64,000 nt of DNA from Metallyticus violacea (GCA_030762175.1 CM060833.1:155068501-155132500), one strand, 5' to 3'; shown: positions 33,229 through 45,444, numbered from the stretch's first letter. Notes: generated from the sequence alone by a model not told the origin. Numbers and translations are program-made.

Positions 33229-34463
33229 TGTAAATCTTTAATTTGTGTTTTAGTAGTGCATAGTTTTCCAGGTATATTTATATCAAAAGGCGCAATTCTT
33301 AAAATGATAAACATTTAACATCTATTGTAATTAAAACTGTGCTGGGAACCGGAGTTTCATATTTTACAGAAATTATCTGTTGATGCTTCATACTACATTT
33401 AAAAAATATGTTTTGTTCGACATGAGATAGAATGTTCCAGTATATTTTTATTCTAAAATGGCATAAATTATTTTTATGTATTATTTAATACGTATTTGCT
33501 TACAAGTATAATTTCGTTGGGCATATTTCTTCTTCGGTGGCTTCAATTGATGAAACTTCATGACAAAATTTCTTGTTCTGAGCTCAGGTCTTTCTTTTTA
33601 GTTATACTCTAAAACTGGGAAAATCAGGTTCCATGACTCCAGGCTAGAATAGCCTTTATATGCACCAAAATTCTGTCACGAATAGATTCATAGTTTAACA
33701 AAATAAGTGGCAGACTTCATGCCGCTTCATTTGGTTCAGTTGGAATAATCCTTGCTCTCTCTGTCTCTCTCTCACAGACTCATCGGCTCATCTTTATGTG
33801 ACATAAGAATCAATCAATGCACTAGAAGTGATGCCACACCCATCTTTTCACTGAATCTGACTCATGTCTTTCACGCCTTTGTTAAAATAAAAGACGACCT
33901 ACATAGCCGCCGCTTTTAAAATGACAATCAGTCACATTGTTTCGAGAAAAATGGGATACACAAATTGTTGACATATCACATTAGAAAGAAGTTATTTTCA
34001 AAGGATGTAACTAAAGTAGAAATAGGCAAATCAATAATTATAAAGCCAAAGGAAATAATGACGGGAGTTTTCATAGCCAGTTTTGCGCGTGACTAACGCC
34101 ATAGACAACAGACGATAAACAAATAAATTAAAATCCAGCCGTACTACAACCGAACCAATGAATGCAGTTCACCAAATGAATGCCGCTATGAATGGAAAGA
34201 CCAGGGCTAACCATAAAGAACAACATTTGTCAGAATATTTACTGAATTATAGGCAACAAATACACTTCAGACACATTATAATAAAGAATTTGCTTTTAAT
34301 ACATGTTTTAAGTGGGTAATTTGTATAGTAAGTATCCAACAAAAATTGGCAAAGTTAGTAGCTCGAAGACAGCTGCAAAAATGCAGTAACATATATTTTT
34401 ATGTTGTTGTGGTCAAGCTCCTGACTAAGGACATCTTCCAGTTCATTTGGAAAATGTCTGATG

Positions 34464-34509
<46 letters not shown>

Positions 34510-35189
34510 TTCCATATGTATAAACTAACTACAATATTGCTTTTTTAAATCACGTTAATCAATTTACGTTACAAGTAGGCCATCATTTTGTTTTTGTTTT
34601 GATACTTTGGGAATAAATTATATTCCTTTTCATACTTTCATTCTATTAGCATATGATGGATTATAAATACTGTTGTGCATTGTTAAATCAGTGCGACTAA
34701 TTTCTCATGTAAATTTTACTCAACCATTAAATAATTGCTATACGATATTTTCCCGCATCTAATTATGTTTTTTTAAAACCATAATTCAATTAATACTCCT
34801 CCACCGACTTCAATTATTAATTCAACTCCACTACAAGTTTATAAGATTTTCAGTTTTTACCAAATATCTTTCCATGCATACATTAATACCGAACTAGATG
34901 TTTATACAATAAAATGTTTAAGAATTATAGTGCATTTCTGGGCTATGCAATCTTTAACAAATAACTGGTTAATTTATATTGTTATTTACAATTTGGGACC
35001 AGCATTAGCGCTCTAAAACCTTGGGATTGTGAACAAAATGTTATTTAAGGTGTAATATACAACATTGTTTATTAATTTCGTGTATATAGTTTCTTAACTT
35101 AAAAAAAGAATAAAGTATATAAATAATACATTACAAACACTTTTATCACTACTGCTCTTAAATTACAATTCATTAATTGACTAAAGCTA
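33229..35189. other. AT-rich spacer with (AT)n microsatellite
   Basis: An (AT)n tract lies at about 34469-34507 and (TC)n-rich sequence near 33758-33774. No gene was recognised. Confidence 0.5.
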
Positions 35190-35198
35190 GCAATAAGG

Positions 35199-35501
35199 CA
35201 TTGATTTTTTTTTGATTGATTTATTTAAGGACGCTCTCTAACATCTCAGGTCATCAGCATCCCATTCAACTCAGGGCGTGAAACGGCCGACAAATTTTGC
35301 TCAGAGGTCTCTCTTTCAGGCTTGAGGTTCTTTATCGTGCCGTAAATGTACGACACGGACCCACGGCTTTACTTCCCTTCCGAAGGAAACCATACTTAGA
35401 ATTTTTACGCCCGAAAAAATCCATCGGTTCTGGCCGGGTTCGAACCCGCGATCTTGGGTATAGGAGGCAAGTATGGTAACCACTACACCACCAGGACCGA
35501 C
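35199..35501 (-). mobile_element. SINE family B, full length, with 9-bp target-site duplication
   Basis: GCAATAAGG at 35190-35198 and 35502-35510 flanks the reverse-oriented copy. Its head contains the reverse of 'gggttcgaacccg', an intact B box. The ORFs at 35297-35720 start within it. Confidence 0.92.
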
Positions 35502-35510
35502 GCAATAAGG

Positions 35511-36026
35511 GAGAGAGTGATTACTCTACTGTGGTTATGTGGGAAAGATGGTCTTCTTGAAGATTCGTTCGTCTACACGAACTTTTGGCAACCCATACTC
35601 AGTCGCGGAATATGTGGAAATGCAGTTTTCTTTCTTACAAGGGCGGAATTCGAAATCGCGGTTCGCGGTGCTGGTCCAGCATTCTCGTGTTCCTGTCTTT
35701 CTGATACGTTGAGAGCATAAGAGAAACGATGCATATCGCAGGATAATCTTCAATATAATTTCTGGCAGCAATAATTATTTGCAAAAATTATGTCCATATC
35801 CGACATTGCTCCTAAATTGAACTCTATTGATCCTTGTTTGTGTTCTATTCAATAACACGACTTCTACACATTACAATGGAGAAAAACTTTTGCCTTCAGT
35901 CTGCTTAGATCTTATTCTCATTTCAATGTAAGAATGCTGAGCAGTACTTTGCCTGTTCATAACGCAACACATTGTACTAATACGGTTGTCAAAGCACATG
36001 TTTCAGAAAGCTTAGGTTTCATTTTG
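35511..36026. other. Unrecognised GC-richer patch then AT-rich spacer
   Basis: 35520-35720 is less AT-rich with overlapping ORFs on both strands; neither matches a family I know. Confidence 0.4.
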
Positions 36027-36846
36027 TACGAGGGTAGGTCCATAAGTTCCCGGCCTAACTATTTTCTAGGAATGATAAAGACAAAAACTATATTTGACTT
36101 TTCAATATAGTTACCCTTTATTGCAATGCATTTCTCCCAATTTTGAATTAACATTTCAATATCCCAACCCCAAAATAGAAGTCTTGTCTGCAAAATGGGC
36201 ATAAACAGCATCCATCATTACCGCCACGGGTGGCCGAGGTCGCTAAGGCGCGGACTCGAGAGCGGGAGGTCTGGGGTTCGAATCCCGCCAGGACCGTCCG
36301 CCCTGGCTGAGGTTTATTCCCGGTTTTCCTCAGTTATCATAACTGGCAAATGCAGGGGAGGTAGCCTAAACTTAGGCCTGGAGCGTTTCATTCCTTAAAA
36401 ATAAATCCTTTCCCAATTTATCATTTCATTTCTTGTATCATCAGTGTCCACCGCCTGTGGTACCTCAGTAGTAAAAACGGGCGTTAAATACTATTTAAAT
36501 AAAAAATAAATAAATAATCCATCACACTTAAATTTCCTTCCTCGAAGATCTTTTTAAGTTTTGAGAAGAGGAAATAGTCACTGGGAGCTAGATCTGGGCT
36601 GTAAGGTGGATGATCGATCTCCTTAAAGCCACATTTCTTTACAGCTTCCTTTACAACAAGAGCTGTGTGCACAGGCTCATTGTCGTGAAGGTGCACACCA
36701 CCACTCAGCTTTCCTCGCCTTTTCCATTTTATGGAAGCACATAGTCTGTGCAGTAGGCCAGCATAGTACTCTCCGTCTAATGTGGTGTTTTTCTCCTTGA
36801 AGTCAATGAAGAGTATTCCTTCACAGTCCAAAAAGATTGTGACCAT
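36027..36846 (-). pseudogene. Mariner transposase C-terminal half, SINE-interrupted
   Basis: Reading from 36846: MVTIFLDCEGILFIDF has the first catalytic-region Asp and follows the expected TLDGEYYAGLL. VHLHDNEPVH has the second Asp, and YSPDLAPSDYFLF has the third. From Asp of HDN to Asp of APSD is the mariner D34D spacing by eye. The frame is open until SINE sequence adds a stop. Beyond the SINE, the C-terminus resumes (DAVYAHFADK-like, then EKCIAIKGNYIEK). The catalytic triad is intact in the surviving part, unlike the 21.4 kb copy, but the N-terminal half is missing and the reading frame is split, so no working enzyme is encoded. Confidence 0.85.
36221..36516 (+). mobile_element. SINE family A, full length, inserted in mariner
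   Basis: ATCCATCA at 36210-36217 and 36517-36524 flanks it; removing it rejoins the mariner frame. The head 'gtggccgaggtcgctaagg' and B box 'ggttcgaatcccgcc' are among the best preserved in the window. Confidence 0.93.
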
Positions 36847-37007
36847 GACCTTGTTGGTTGACTGAGTGATCTTATATATAATAAATTGTTCACTGTGTGA
36901 ACAGGAGGGCTAAATCATAGCAGTGGACCAGTAAAAATTGGTTACAAAAGGGCAATTAGTTCCTGGAGGGGGGGGGGGGAATATGTGAAGTATGAGCCAT
37001 TCTTTTC

Positions 37008-37240
37008 TCCTTCTAATGTCCTTCTGCCACCACTCCATATTAAGTTAGGTCTGATGAACAATTTGTTACTGCTCTGAATAAGGATAGTGATTGCTTCAAC
37101 CTTCTTGTTACAAAGTTCCCACAGAAAACTGAAGCTAAGATAGCAGCAGGTATTTTCGATGTACCGCAGATTCGTGAGCTTATGCAGGATGAGATCTTTC
37201 CTCAGTGATATCCGAGTTAAGAGAAGTCAGTAAAGGTTGG

Positions 37241-37279
<39 letters not shown>

Positions 37280-37525
37280 CTTTTTGGCATCAAGAAATCT
37301 GAGAACTATAAAGGAATTGTGGAGGAAATGTTACAACATTTTAGAAATCTAGGCTGTAGAATGAGCGTTAAAGTGCATTTTCTCAAGTCTATTGATTACT
37401 TCCCTGCGAATCTTGGTGCAATGAGAACAAGGTGAAAGACGTTAAAATAATGAAACCCGCAACAAGGACATTGAGATGTGTTAACGATGGCTAATTACTG
37501 CTGATGTTTGATAATTAAAAAAGTT
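37008..37525 (+). pseudogene. Second, diverged copy of the 16.5-18.2 kb gene family (C-terminal part)
   Basis: The plus strand reads SNVLLPPLHIKLGLMNNFV, then AAGIFDVPQIRELMQD. A degraded stretch follows with a 34-A homopolymer at 37244-37277, then KSENYKGIVEEMLQHFRNLG, RMSVKVHFL, YFPANLGA and a frameshifted end that fits DEQGER...ADYCW. The blocks line up in order with those of the minus-strand gene at 16517-18185, but the proteins differ clearly, so this is another subfamily and not a recent duplicate. The stop at 37207 and the poly-A break the frame. No terminal repeats were found; the N-terminal half is missing. Confidence 0.75.
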
Positions 37526-37740
37526 TGGAAATTCATAATTATTGACACATAGCTTCTTTTTTAATATAGTCATTAATATTAAGTTAAAATAAAATATAGA
37601 AAAAACAGTTTTGTTTTAGATGTATGTCTTAAAACTGTATAAAATTTCATCAAAATATAAGTATATTATTACATTTGATGTGCTTTTGTTTAGAAATCTA
37701 GCCCTATAGAGTAAAACTGAAAACATATTTTAATTCAGGG
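37526..37740. other. AT-rich spacer
   Basis: Possibly the 3' non-coding part of the preceding element; nothing definite. Confidence 0.35.
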
Positions 37741-37744
37741 CATT

Positions 37745-38260
37745 CATATTACTGGAAGGGGAGAAGCAAGAAAATACCGACAGTCCAGATCTTGCACCTT
37801 CTGTTTTAGCATCTCAGCAGGAGGTTTGACGATGAAGAAGATGGCTAAGAAACAAAAACCTGTAACATATGGAGATGGCATAAAGTCAATAAGCTCTTCT
37901 TGCGTAATGTTTATAATTTCTGTTCTTATGTTGTCCTTAAGTTCGTCTATGGTGTGGGGAGTATTCACATTAAAATTAAACCATGCCTCAGCTGAGGAAA
38001 GTATTCAATATGGGTAAACAGTACATTCAACGATATTTTTTAAAATCCAGTTTCAGGAATTTACTATTTCATGAACTATAGTCACTCTTTAGGGTTTAAA
38101 TTTTAAAAGTTTAGTAGCTCTATAAACAGAAGTTTTTGAAACACCCACTTGATTTGCAACACGTCTCAAAGACTTCTTTTGAGAGCGTTGAATGATACAC
38201 TAATTTCGTCATTTCTTTTCGCTTCTTAGGTTTAACGATACCATTGTCCTAAACTTACTA
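37745..38260 (-). pseudogene. Internally deleted Tc1/mariner-like transposase (HTH plus C-terminus)
   Basis: On the minus strand, RRVANQVGVSKTSVYRATKL (38190-38105), a clear helix-turn-helix, is followed by LLKFKP and RVTIVHEI. After a short degenerate stretch comes NTPHTIDELKDNIRTEI then NITQEELIDF (37968-37880), the signature of the C-terminus after the last catalytic Asp. All three catalytic blocks are missing. Several stops and frame changes occur. It could be a non-autonomous derivative or a decayed copy. It lies between the two inverted mariner fragments. Confidence 0.6.
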
Positions 38261-38852
38261 ACCAGACATGTAATGGGTTCTCCACCTGGAGCTGGAACAC
38301 CGGGAAATTTCACCTGAAATTATGTACATATCTACATGATTCGGTTTTTACGTATATATGTTACATAAAAAATCTTTGTTCTAATGTGCACTTTTCGGTA
38401 GGTATTTCAGTGGCTTAATAAGAATAATTTAATGTAATTCACACACAACACAGGTGTCTTGAATAAACTTTCACTTTTGAGATGCACGACCTCTAGTCTT
38501 TACACCTCGAGCACAAGACAGCAACTGACACGGTACAAACAGCTGATAAACGCAACCTTGCGCGGGTCATTGACCTCTAGTGCGCTGCTAGGATAATACG
38601 AGGTTACTGCAGTGCAAGCGAACTTGCATATACGCGATTTAGGCACGCGCGGTATCATCCTTCATAAATACTGAACGGAAATAGTATTTGCGAATTGTGA
38701 AAGCAGTGAAGGTTAGAAGGTTCATAGTAGTGCTGAAAAAACTAAAACAGGTGTCAAATTTGAGATGAAACGATAGTGCGTACGTTAGTAAAGAAAGTTG
38801 ATATATTTTTAGGTGCTGATAACAGCGAGAACTCTCTAATGATAGGCCAGGT
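38261..38852. other. Spacer, no recognised gene
   Basis: 38460-38640 is less AT-rich; no frame recognised. Confidence 0.4.
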
Positions 38853-38864
38853 ATAAATAAAAAC

Positions 38865-39160
38865 GTTGGTCCTGATGGTGTAGTGGTAACCATACTTACC
38901 TTATAAACCCAAGATCGCGGGTTCGATCCCCGCCAGGATCGATGGATTTTTTCGGGCGTAAAAATCCTAAATGGCTTCCTTCGGAAGGGAAGTAAAGCCG
39001 TGGGTCCCGTGTCGTACATTTACGGCACGATAAAGAACCTCAAGTCTGAAAGAGAGGCCTCTGAGCAAAATTTATTGGCCGTTTCACGCCCTGAATAAAA
39101 TGGGACGCTGATAACCTGAGATATTAAAGAGCGTCTATAAATAAACCAAATCAACAAAAA
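38865..39160 (+). mobile_element. SINE family B, full length, with 12-bp target-site duplication
   Basis: ATAAATAAAAAC at 38853-38864 and ATAAGTAAAAAC at 39161-39172, one mismatch. The head 'ggtcctgatggtgtagtgg' and B box 'ggttcgatcccc' are well preserved. Confidence 0.9.
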
Positions 39161-39172
39161 ATAAGTAAAAAC

Positions 39173-40110
39173 AAGATTACGGTAGAATGTTGTTTTGGTT
39201 TAAAGCTGACAAAGGAAACCTTTAATAATAAGCACGATTTGTTCGGATTTGTTCGGAATGGGAAAGTGATACAAATAGAAACGCTATGTATTGCAAAATA
39301 CAGGGAAAAAATACATGGGCAAAATTCACTATACAATATTTTCAGTAGTTTTAGTTTCAGTGATTTACACTGGCCAAAGTATTGCTGTAAGGAAGACCGC
39401 TCTCAACCGGAAATGCATTAAAGTTTAAGAATAAACAGCTCTCCCGTCATTATTTTACCAGTTTTCTATGGAACTAAAAGATATCTGCTGTCAGCTGAAT
39501 GTTACTCCACATCTAATTAACGAGGGGAGATACGGAAGTGTGCGGATGAAAGCAGCTTTGCGGTTCACCCGCCCTCTTACAGTAAAAGAGCGCTGCATAC
39601 TGAGCCGTTATTTTTCCGTATGCACTTGAAGGAGTAGCAACAGGTGGCAGCACCCAGCAGGTGAACACGGCAATGCGACATTAATTACATAGAGCGAGAC
39701 ACCCTTAAAATGTTCTCACTTTATTCCCTCTTCATATCAGTTTTTTGCTCAGCTCAATTGTCTTTCAACTGGCATGAGTTTGCAGGAAAAGTGTGCATTC
39801 ATTTGGTTGCATTGATTCGCAATTAGTAAAGCCAACAGCCACAATTCAGACCGCGCGTTCAGTTTCATAACAATTTCCCGATTATTTTGGTAATGGTAAT
39901 ATAATGAAAACAATGAAACGATTGATGCCTACTCATATGACAAGCAAAAGTAAATAGTTTGAAAGAAGGTCCTGAATGACGAAGACAACACAAGTGATCC
40001 ACAAGTTTCTGGCCCGTCGATAAGGATTATCGCCTTCACAAAACCCTTATCTGATGTTATACTTTATATTTCGTAAATAATTGCAATCGTCACTTCCGCT
40101 CCACTGTGTT
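39173..40110. other. Spacer, no recognised gene
   Basis: No supported feature; 39520-39700 is less AT-rich. Confidence 0.45.
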
Positions 40111-40162
40111 TAGTTGTTCAGATATAGGTGCATAAAGAAGGCTACGTGTAGAAGACTGTGAC

Positions 40163-40637
40163 ATGTTCAAACTGGAGTATCGAGCTGTTATTAAGTTCTT
40201 CTCAAAGGAAGGACTTACTCCAACTGAAACTTAACAGCGATTGGACGGTGTATATGGGGAAGCACCCCCCTCATATTCTACCGTAAAAGATTGGGGCAAA
40301 ACTTTTTCGAATGGGTCGGGAAAGCATTGAAGACGAAGATCGTGCAGCTAGGCCCTTGGAAGAGCTCACTCCTGAAAACAATGCTCTTATGGAAGACCGA
40401 CTGCTTAAAGTTACAGAAATATCAGCAAGCTTAGGTCTTTCTAAAACAACAGTCCTTCGAATTATTCATAAGCATTTAAACATGAATAAGGTAGTGAAAG
40501 ATAGATTTAAATGTTAATTCAAAGATATGAGAAGTGTATTGCAATAAAGGGTAACTATATTGAAAAGTGAAATATAGTTTTTGTCTTTATCATACCTAGA
40601 AAATGGTAGGCCGGAAACTTACGGACCTACCCTCGTA
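40163..40637 (+). pseudogene. Mariner, internally deleted (N-terminal HTHs joined to the last residues and 3' end)
   Basis: ATG at 40163 opens MFKLEYRAVIKFF, then LTPTET with a stop, then QRLDGVYGEAPPSYSTVKDW. After a frameshift near 40310 comes MGRESIEDEDRAARP, then LLKVTEISASLGLSKTTVLR and HLNMNKV, the paired HTH domain of mariner transposases. It then jumps to LIQRYEKCIAIKGNYIEK, the C-terminal tail, followed by the 3' terminus ending at 40637, which pairs with that at 36027. The entire catalytic domain is absent. The 5' terminal repeat was not found upstream of 40163. Same family as 36027-36870. Confidence 0.8.
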
Positions 40638-42450
40638 TGTAAGGTATAAATATGATTACAGACGAGACAAAGTGGTTATTTTGCTTCCTCTAGCATCGCT
40701 TTAGCTAATACGGAAAAAGTAGCCAGAAAGAGAGCTAGCCTGAACTAAGATCCAGTGAAGGAGAAACTCTCATTAGAAAAAGACAACTCCAGAAAGGGAA
40801 CGTCCAGGGAAAAACAGAAAAGAAAAAATGTCAAAAAGACAGTTATCTTTCTAAAGCAAAGAAAGTGAAACGGTTAGACATTATTATAAGAAAAAGAGAA
40901 GTTGCGTTACAGAGTACAGTGGCAATGGCAGGCACAAGCAATCTTAGTGATGAGGGTTCATCATAATTCTTATTGAGAGAGGCAATCTCTTGACAAGGCT
41001 TCAGAGACATTTCCTTCATCATCTCATAAGTATATGTTTTTGAGGAAGTTGAAACGGTAGATTTCTACACCATGTACATCCCCAGGTAGTCACCTTAACT
41101 TAGCTAGGTGAAGATAAAACTATTTGGAATTAAAGTATATTAAAAAAATGGTTGACTTAACATTTTAAGGGAGAAATTGAATATCAGCTCCTTCTAGATT
41201 TATACAAGGCCGTCAGTTTGGCGAGCAACAAAATCTTTTAACTGCAGAAAGGGCGGAAGAGGAAGCGTATTTTAACATTACACAAAGAGAAGTAGCAATT
41301 AACATTTCGTGGAAGAATTTACAAAATTGTTGTGGTAAAATGATAGGAATTGCGAGTGCGAATTAATACCCAGTGCAGATTATCTAATGGTATAAGACAT
41401 GTGTTATGTTGATATTTAATTTCTCTGTAGCTTCCAGGATACTTGGGAAAATGGTGATATCAGTCAGATCCGCTGAATGACATAGAAATGCTTACAAAGA
41501 ACCAACCAAATCCCGCTCAGTAAAATTAAAAAAAAAAAAAAAAAAAAAAAAGGAAAAAATACAAATTGTATGAATTTCTTCAATGGACTTTACAGAAGGA
41601 TTTGTTAGTGATAATCCCGAGGTGAGTGTAAAACGAACATACATGTAAAGTCCCGCTGAATTCAAACTGAAACAAAATCGTAGCATTCGTACCAGCAATA
41701 CTACCAAAATTTTACCAGTCCTTCATCCAAAATGTTCTCTATTAATAATGACTGCAGGGATCATATCAAAGAATAAGAAACAACTTACACATTGCTTCAG
41801 AAAGTCAATTTGTCAACGAAAAACATTACAAACAAACATTTCCTTATTTTCAAAAAGACTATGGATGATCACTCCAAGTTTTCCAAGCAAAGTATGAGCA
41901 TTTTGATGCAGGACAGAGCAGATGCCCATCTGCAAACGAAAGTGTTTGATGGATAAAACGAAACTCTGTATCCCATGTTTCATGTAAGTAGTAGACTTGG
42001 AACGTACCGGTCTGACCCCTTTCATTGTTCTGAAGAAACCATTCTGGCTGCCATAGTATCGTTCCGTTCTAGTAGAAATTGAATTTTGAACATTTAAACC
42101 CCATTATATTTCAAATAAAAGCATAGTTCACTTTCTTCCGCTAAATCCAGTAGATCGTTTAATTTGTACTATTTTTTTCCCACGGTTAAGAATTCGCTAG
42201 TGGATATATATCAACTGATAGTATTTCATTATGTACATTTTCATCAATATCCGTCATTTTCTTGATGAATGCGACGCTTACCAACTAATATAAAAGTAAG
42301 GTAATTTCTAAAGAATTTATACCCTCAAAGTTTTCTGCAACTTAAGAAGCTCTCGATACCTGAGGCAGCAACAAGCAGTTTAATATTTGGTAACGCTGCT
42401 GGACACAATAACATAATCGTTCCTTGTTTCGTTAAGAAAGTACAGATGAT
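40638..42450. other. Spacer, no recognised gene
   Basis: A poly-A run lies at 41528-41551. 40690-40960 is purine-rich and lysine-coding in one frame but broken by stops. The minus-strand ORFs at 41492-42025 are unrecognised. Confidence 0.4.
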
Positions 42451-42453
42451 ATA

Positions 42454-42870
42454 CAGGGTGTTCACCGTTTTCCGTGTTTGTATATGGAATACATCACATT
42501 TAAGTGTTTGTTCTTCCATTGTTTTATTCAATATAGGATCCTCGTTTCACTATGCAATCGGAAATTAATATTGCGGGCGGGAGTTTGTGCGCAACAGCCT
42601 CTCAACCTACCAGAGAAATCATGTCCGCGGGTAATTTTATCTTTCGTTGTTTACTGGTAGTAACTAGTAATTAACATGTACTCGCCATCATAGTAGAGGC
42701 TCGAAATGCCTGCGCTGCGCTTTATGACACACCTGAATACTTTTGATAGGATTTTGAGACACTCACCACAATTCATCCTTCCGAATATTGCAAACTGTCT
42801 CCCGGATATTTTGTTTCAGCGTCTCCAAGGGTTTTACTTCAGACACAGCAGTAACTTTGTAACTTTATAT
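42454..42870 (-). pseudogene. Tc1/mariner-like transposase C-terminus with probable terminus
   Basis: The minus strand (42832-42695) reads LETLKQNIRETVCNIRKDEL, then a stop, then VSQNPIKSIQVCHKAQ and RRHFEPLL. This is the standard C-terminal tail of a Tc1/mariner-like transposase family. The sequence 'acagggtgttcac' at about 42455 has the form of an element terminus (ACAGGGTG...). Upstream coding is too decayed to follow beyond about 42860. Confidence 0.65.
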
Positions 42871-44165
42871 GGATGCGGATAAACTGCTGAGTGGCTTTAT
42901 ACGCACCGCCAATATTTACGTGCTGGACTAATCGTGTTAAGACCTTCGAGGAGAAGAATCTAACCGATACTTATTTTCAAGCTTTTCCTCTGTTAAAACC
43001 AGGTTTTTTGATTCGGTTTCTAGTCAATAAATGCTTTGAGTTAGACTTTGTTTACAAATCTGAGAAGTGCACCTTTCGAGGGAGATGTTACTCCTGGAAA
43101 TGTATCACGAAATTCTCCTCTTGTACAATCTCTTTTACACTTAAAAGTATAAATAAACATTCTTGTTCTAACATATATCTCACAATTAGCATACTCTACA
43201 ATACACAAATACACAGTGGAAAGTCTAACGCGCACTTCCTACATAAAGAAAACTGAAACAGATGACAAACAGGTAGAGTAAGCTCATTTTTCTGCTTTAG
43301 CGGAATTTTCATTCACTGAAGGTCAACCGTTTCCACTAAAGATGACACATTCCTATTGTATAGCGAATGAGGGCACAAAAAGAGTAAGGGAGAATTTAAT
43401 AAGCCGAATTAAAATTGTAAATAAGAGGTAACGAACGCATCCAACAGAACTGAACAGTGTGGTCGTTGGGCGGAAACGGATCCCTGTTAGCTAAAAGAAG
43501 CTGACGTAACTTCCTTATGTCAACTGTGCACATAATTTCCAGAGATCCCCACAGTTATATCTTCCAGTCTAGTCCGTGGATATGAAGTAACTTGCCACAA
43601 AGTGGAATAAGAGACACAATCGGTGGTATTCATACCTTGATAACCTGCCAGATCTGACTACTACTTGCTGTTATTTAGGGGTACCTTAAGCCCAATGCTT
43701 CGTTCCCTCACTTCATGCCAATCTGTTTGCGATATCATCAATCATAACCACGATATGCTGCGTCGTGTGTGGTCAGGCATAGATGATAGCCTGAATCTCC
43801 GAGTATTACACAAGTTGCACTTAAGGATCATTTATGAAAATGAACTGGATGAGTTTTTCTTTATTTGATAGCCCGGAAGCCACTGTACTTTGGGCAGTCA
43901 TTTTCTTAATATTTCAAGTAAATGAAAACCTCATATGTTTTAAAGTTGTCAGGACCACAAATTGAGTTAACATTTGTTGATAATATGACATGTTATCACA
44001 ACTTGCTGATAGTGCACTTTTAATATGGGTAAGCTGGAGGTAACAGTATGGAACCTGAGAGGATTTATCAGATATACCATACCGTATTCAGCAAAAAGCA
44101 TGAATGCTTGCGGGTACCAGGGTAGCTAAGGTCCATCTTACATGGCAATGGTAGTATAAAAAAAT
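42871..44165. other. Spacer, no recognised gene
   Basis: The overlapping ORFs at 42891-43256 (both strands) are unrecognised and probably chance. Confidence 0.4.
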
Positions 44166-44169
44166 TATA

Positions 44170-45160
44170 AATCGTTCTAGTTGTATTTTTTTTTTATTCT
44201 CAACAAAATTCGGCCAATTTCTTTAAAATAAATTGATAAAAGTGGTTTACAGAAATCAGGGTAATCGAGCCATTGGAATATACTTTAAAAACGAATAGGA
44301 ATTTAAGCGAAAGTTAAAAATCGCTCTAGCGGTCGCAATTTTGCATTTTTAAAGGAAAGTCGGTTTATGCCATTAAATAAAATAAGAAAAATAATTTACG
44401 AAAATTAGGGAAATTGAACTATTAGGAGTAGGGAGGGATACCCTTGGAAATCGAAATTTAAAAAGCGCTCTTGCTTTTTAAAATAAAAATAACAAATTAA
44501 TTCAGCATATAAACTATATTTATAACGATGCATATGTTTTGTATTTAACAAAAGTATCGTCCCGAAGATAGAAAATGTGAAATATTAATGTAATATGTGT
44601 TTGAGAATTATATTTGTATGTAACGGTGCTATGAAATAGTCTTTAGAAAACGTTTTCGTTATATGTTTTTACTACGATAACATTTAAATTAAAATTCAAA
44701 GTCAATGAAAAGCAATGTGACTTTCAATTGTTTATTGCTGATGGCGTATGTTTTAGTGCATTGAAGTTGTTTTTAAATGGTAACATGGTTTTGTTTTATT
44801 GAAACATATGAACATCTTAGATACACAATGTAACTCGGAACTTTCAGCTATCTCTCTGTTTTAGTGAATGTAAAGATGATACCGAAGGTTCATTTCATAA
44901 GTGTGGGCACTTTGAATTTGTTTTAAAAATACCCATATAGTATTGTTTCGTCTACATTGCTCATATTTTTTAATTTATTTAATAATAGTTCTAAAATGTG
45001 TGATACTAGATTGCAAGAATCCTAATTTTATTACCCTAATGCCACACTGTCATGCCATAACTAATTTAATTTCATAATTAACAAGGCCATAATTTGGATT
45101 TTATATTCTTTTTTAAGCTATTCTACCCGATGAGGAATTCGCTTAGTTTACATAGCTGCT
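44170..45160 (+). repeat. Unassigned ~1 kb interspersed repeat, copy B (uninterrupted)
   Basis: It aligns along its length with copy A once that copy's SINEs and microsatellites are removed, and with copy C inverted. Shared tracts include 'aaatcgctctagcggtcgc', 'gatgcatatgttttgtattt', 'agaaaacgttttcgttatat', 'cacaatgtaactcggaactt' and 'ggccataatttggatttt'. It is the cleanest reference copy in the window. Confidence 0.78.
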
Positions 45161-45444
45161 GAGTAATGAACTTTTTTTTTTAATTCACACATGTTTCAAA
45201 TATTTTGTTGTTAAAAGGGGTTGTAAAATAAAATGCCTCAGGTGTATGCGCGTTTGGGCCACTGATGTGTAGCGGAAACGATTATTGCTGCAATTGTTTA
45301 TTTTTAATTCAGATCATACATAGAGATTACTATTTCTTTGAAGCACAAGGGCGATTAATTAGCACGTTTTTCCCCTTTTCAGGGGCTGATTTAATTCAGT
45401 TTGGAATACACAGAATTGTTCTCCCATTCTTTGACAATACAGTG

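Larger units (their letters stand above)
36027..36870 (-). mobile_element. Mariner, 3' half, with one SINE inside
   Basis: The terminus 'tacgagggtaggtccataag' at 36027 is the inverted counterpart of 40637. The element runs on the minus strand. It holds the last ~190 codons of transposase, interrupted by a SINE at 36221-36516, and is truncated upstream of about 36870. Confidence 0.85.

Noticed and set aside
35297..35720. Overlapping plus-strand ORFs near the family B SINE
   Set aside because: The first lies fully in SINE sequence, the second runs from SINE into unrecognised DNA; no family match.
36221..36310. A functional tRNA gene at the SINE heads (A and B boxes well kept)
   Set aside because: Each head continues into the SINE body and lacks a proper acceptor stem closure; it is repeated in many copies with target-site duplications.
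37205..37435. Poly-Lys protein from 37205
   Set aside because: The Lys run is a 34-A homopolymer inside a broken transposase-like pseudogene.
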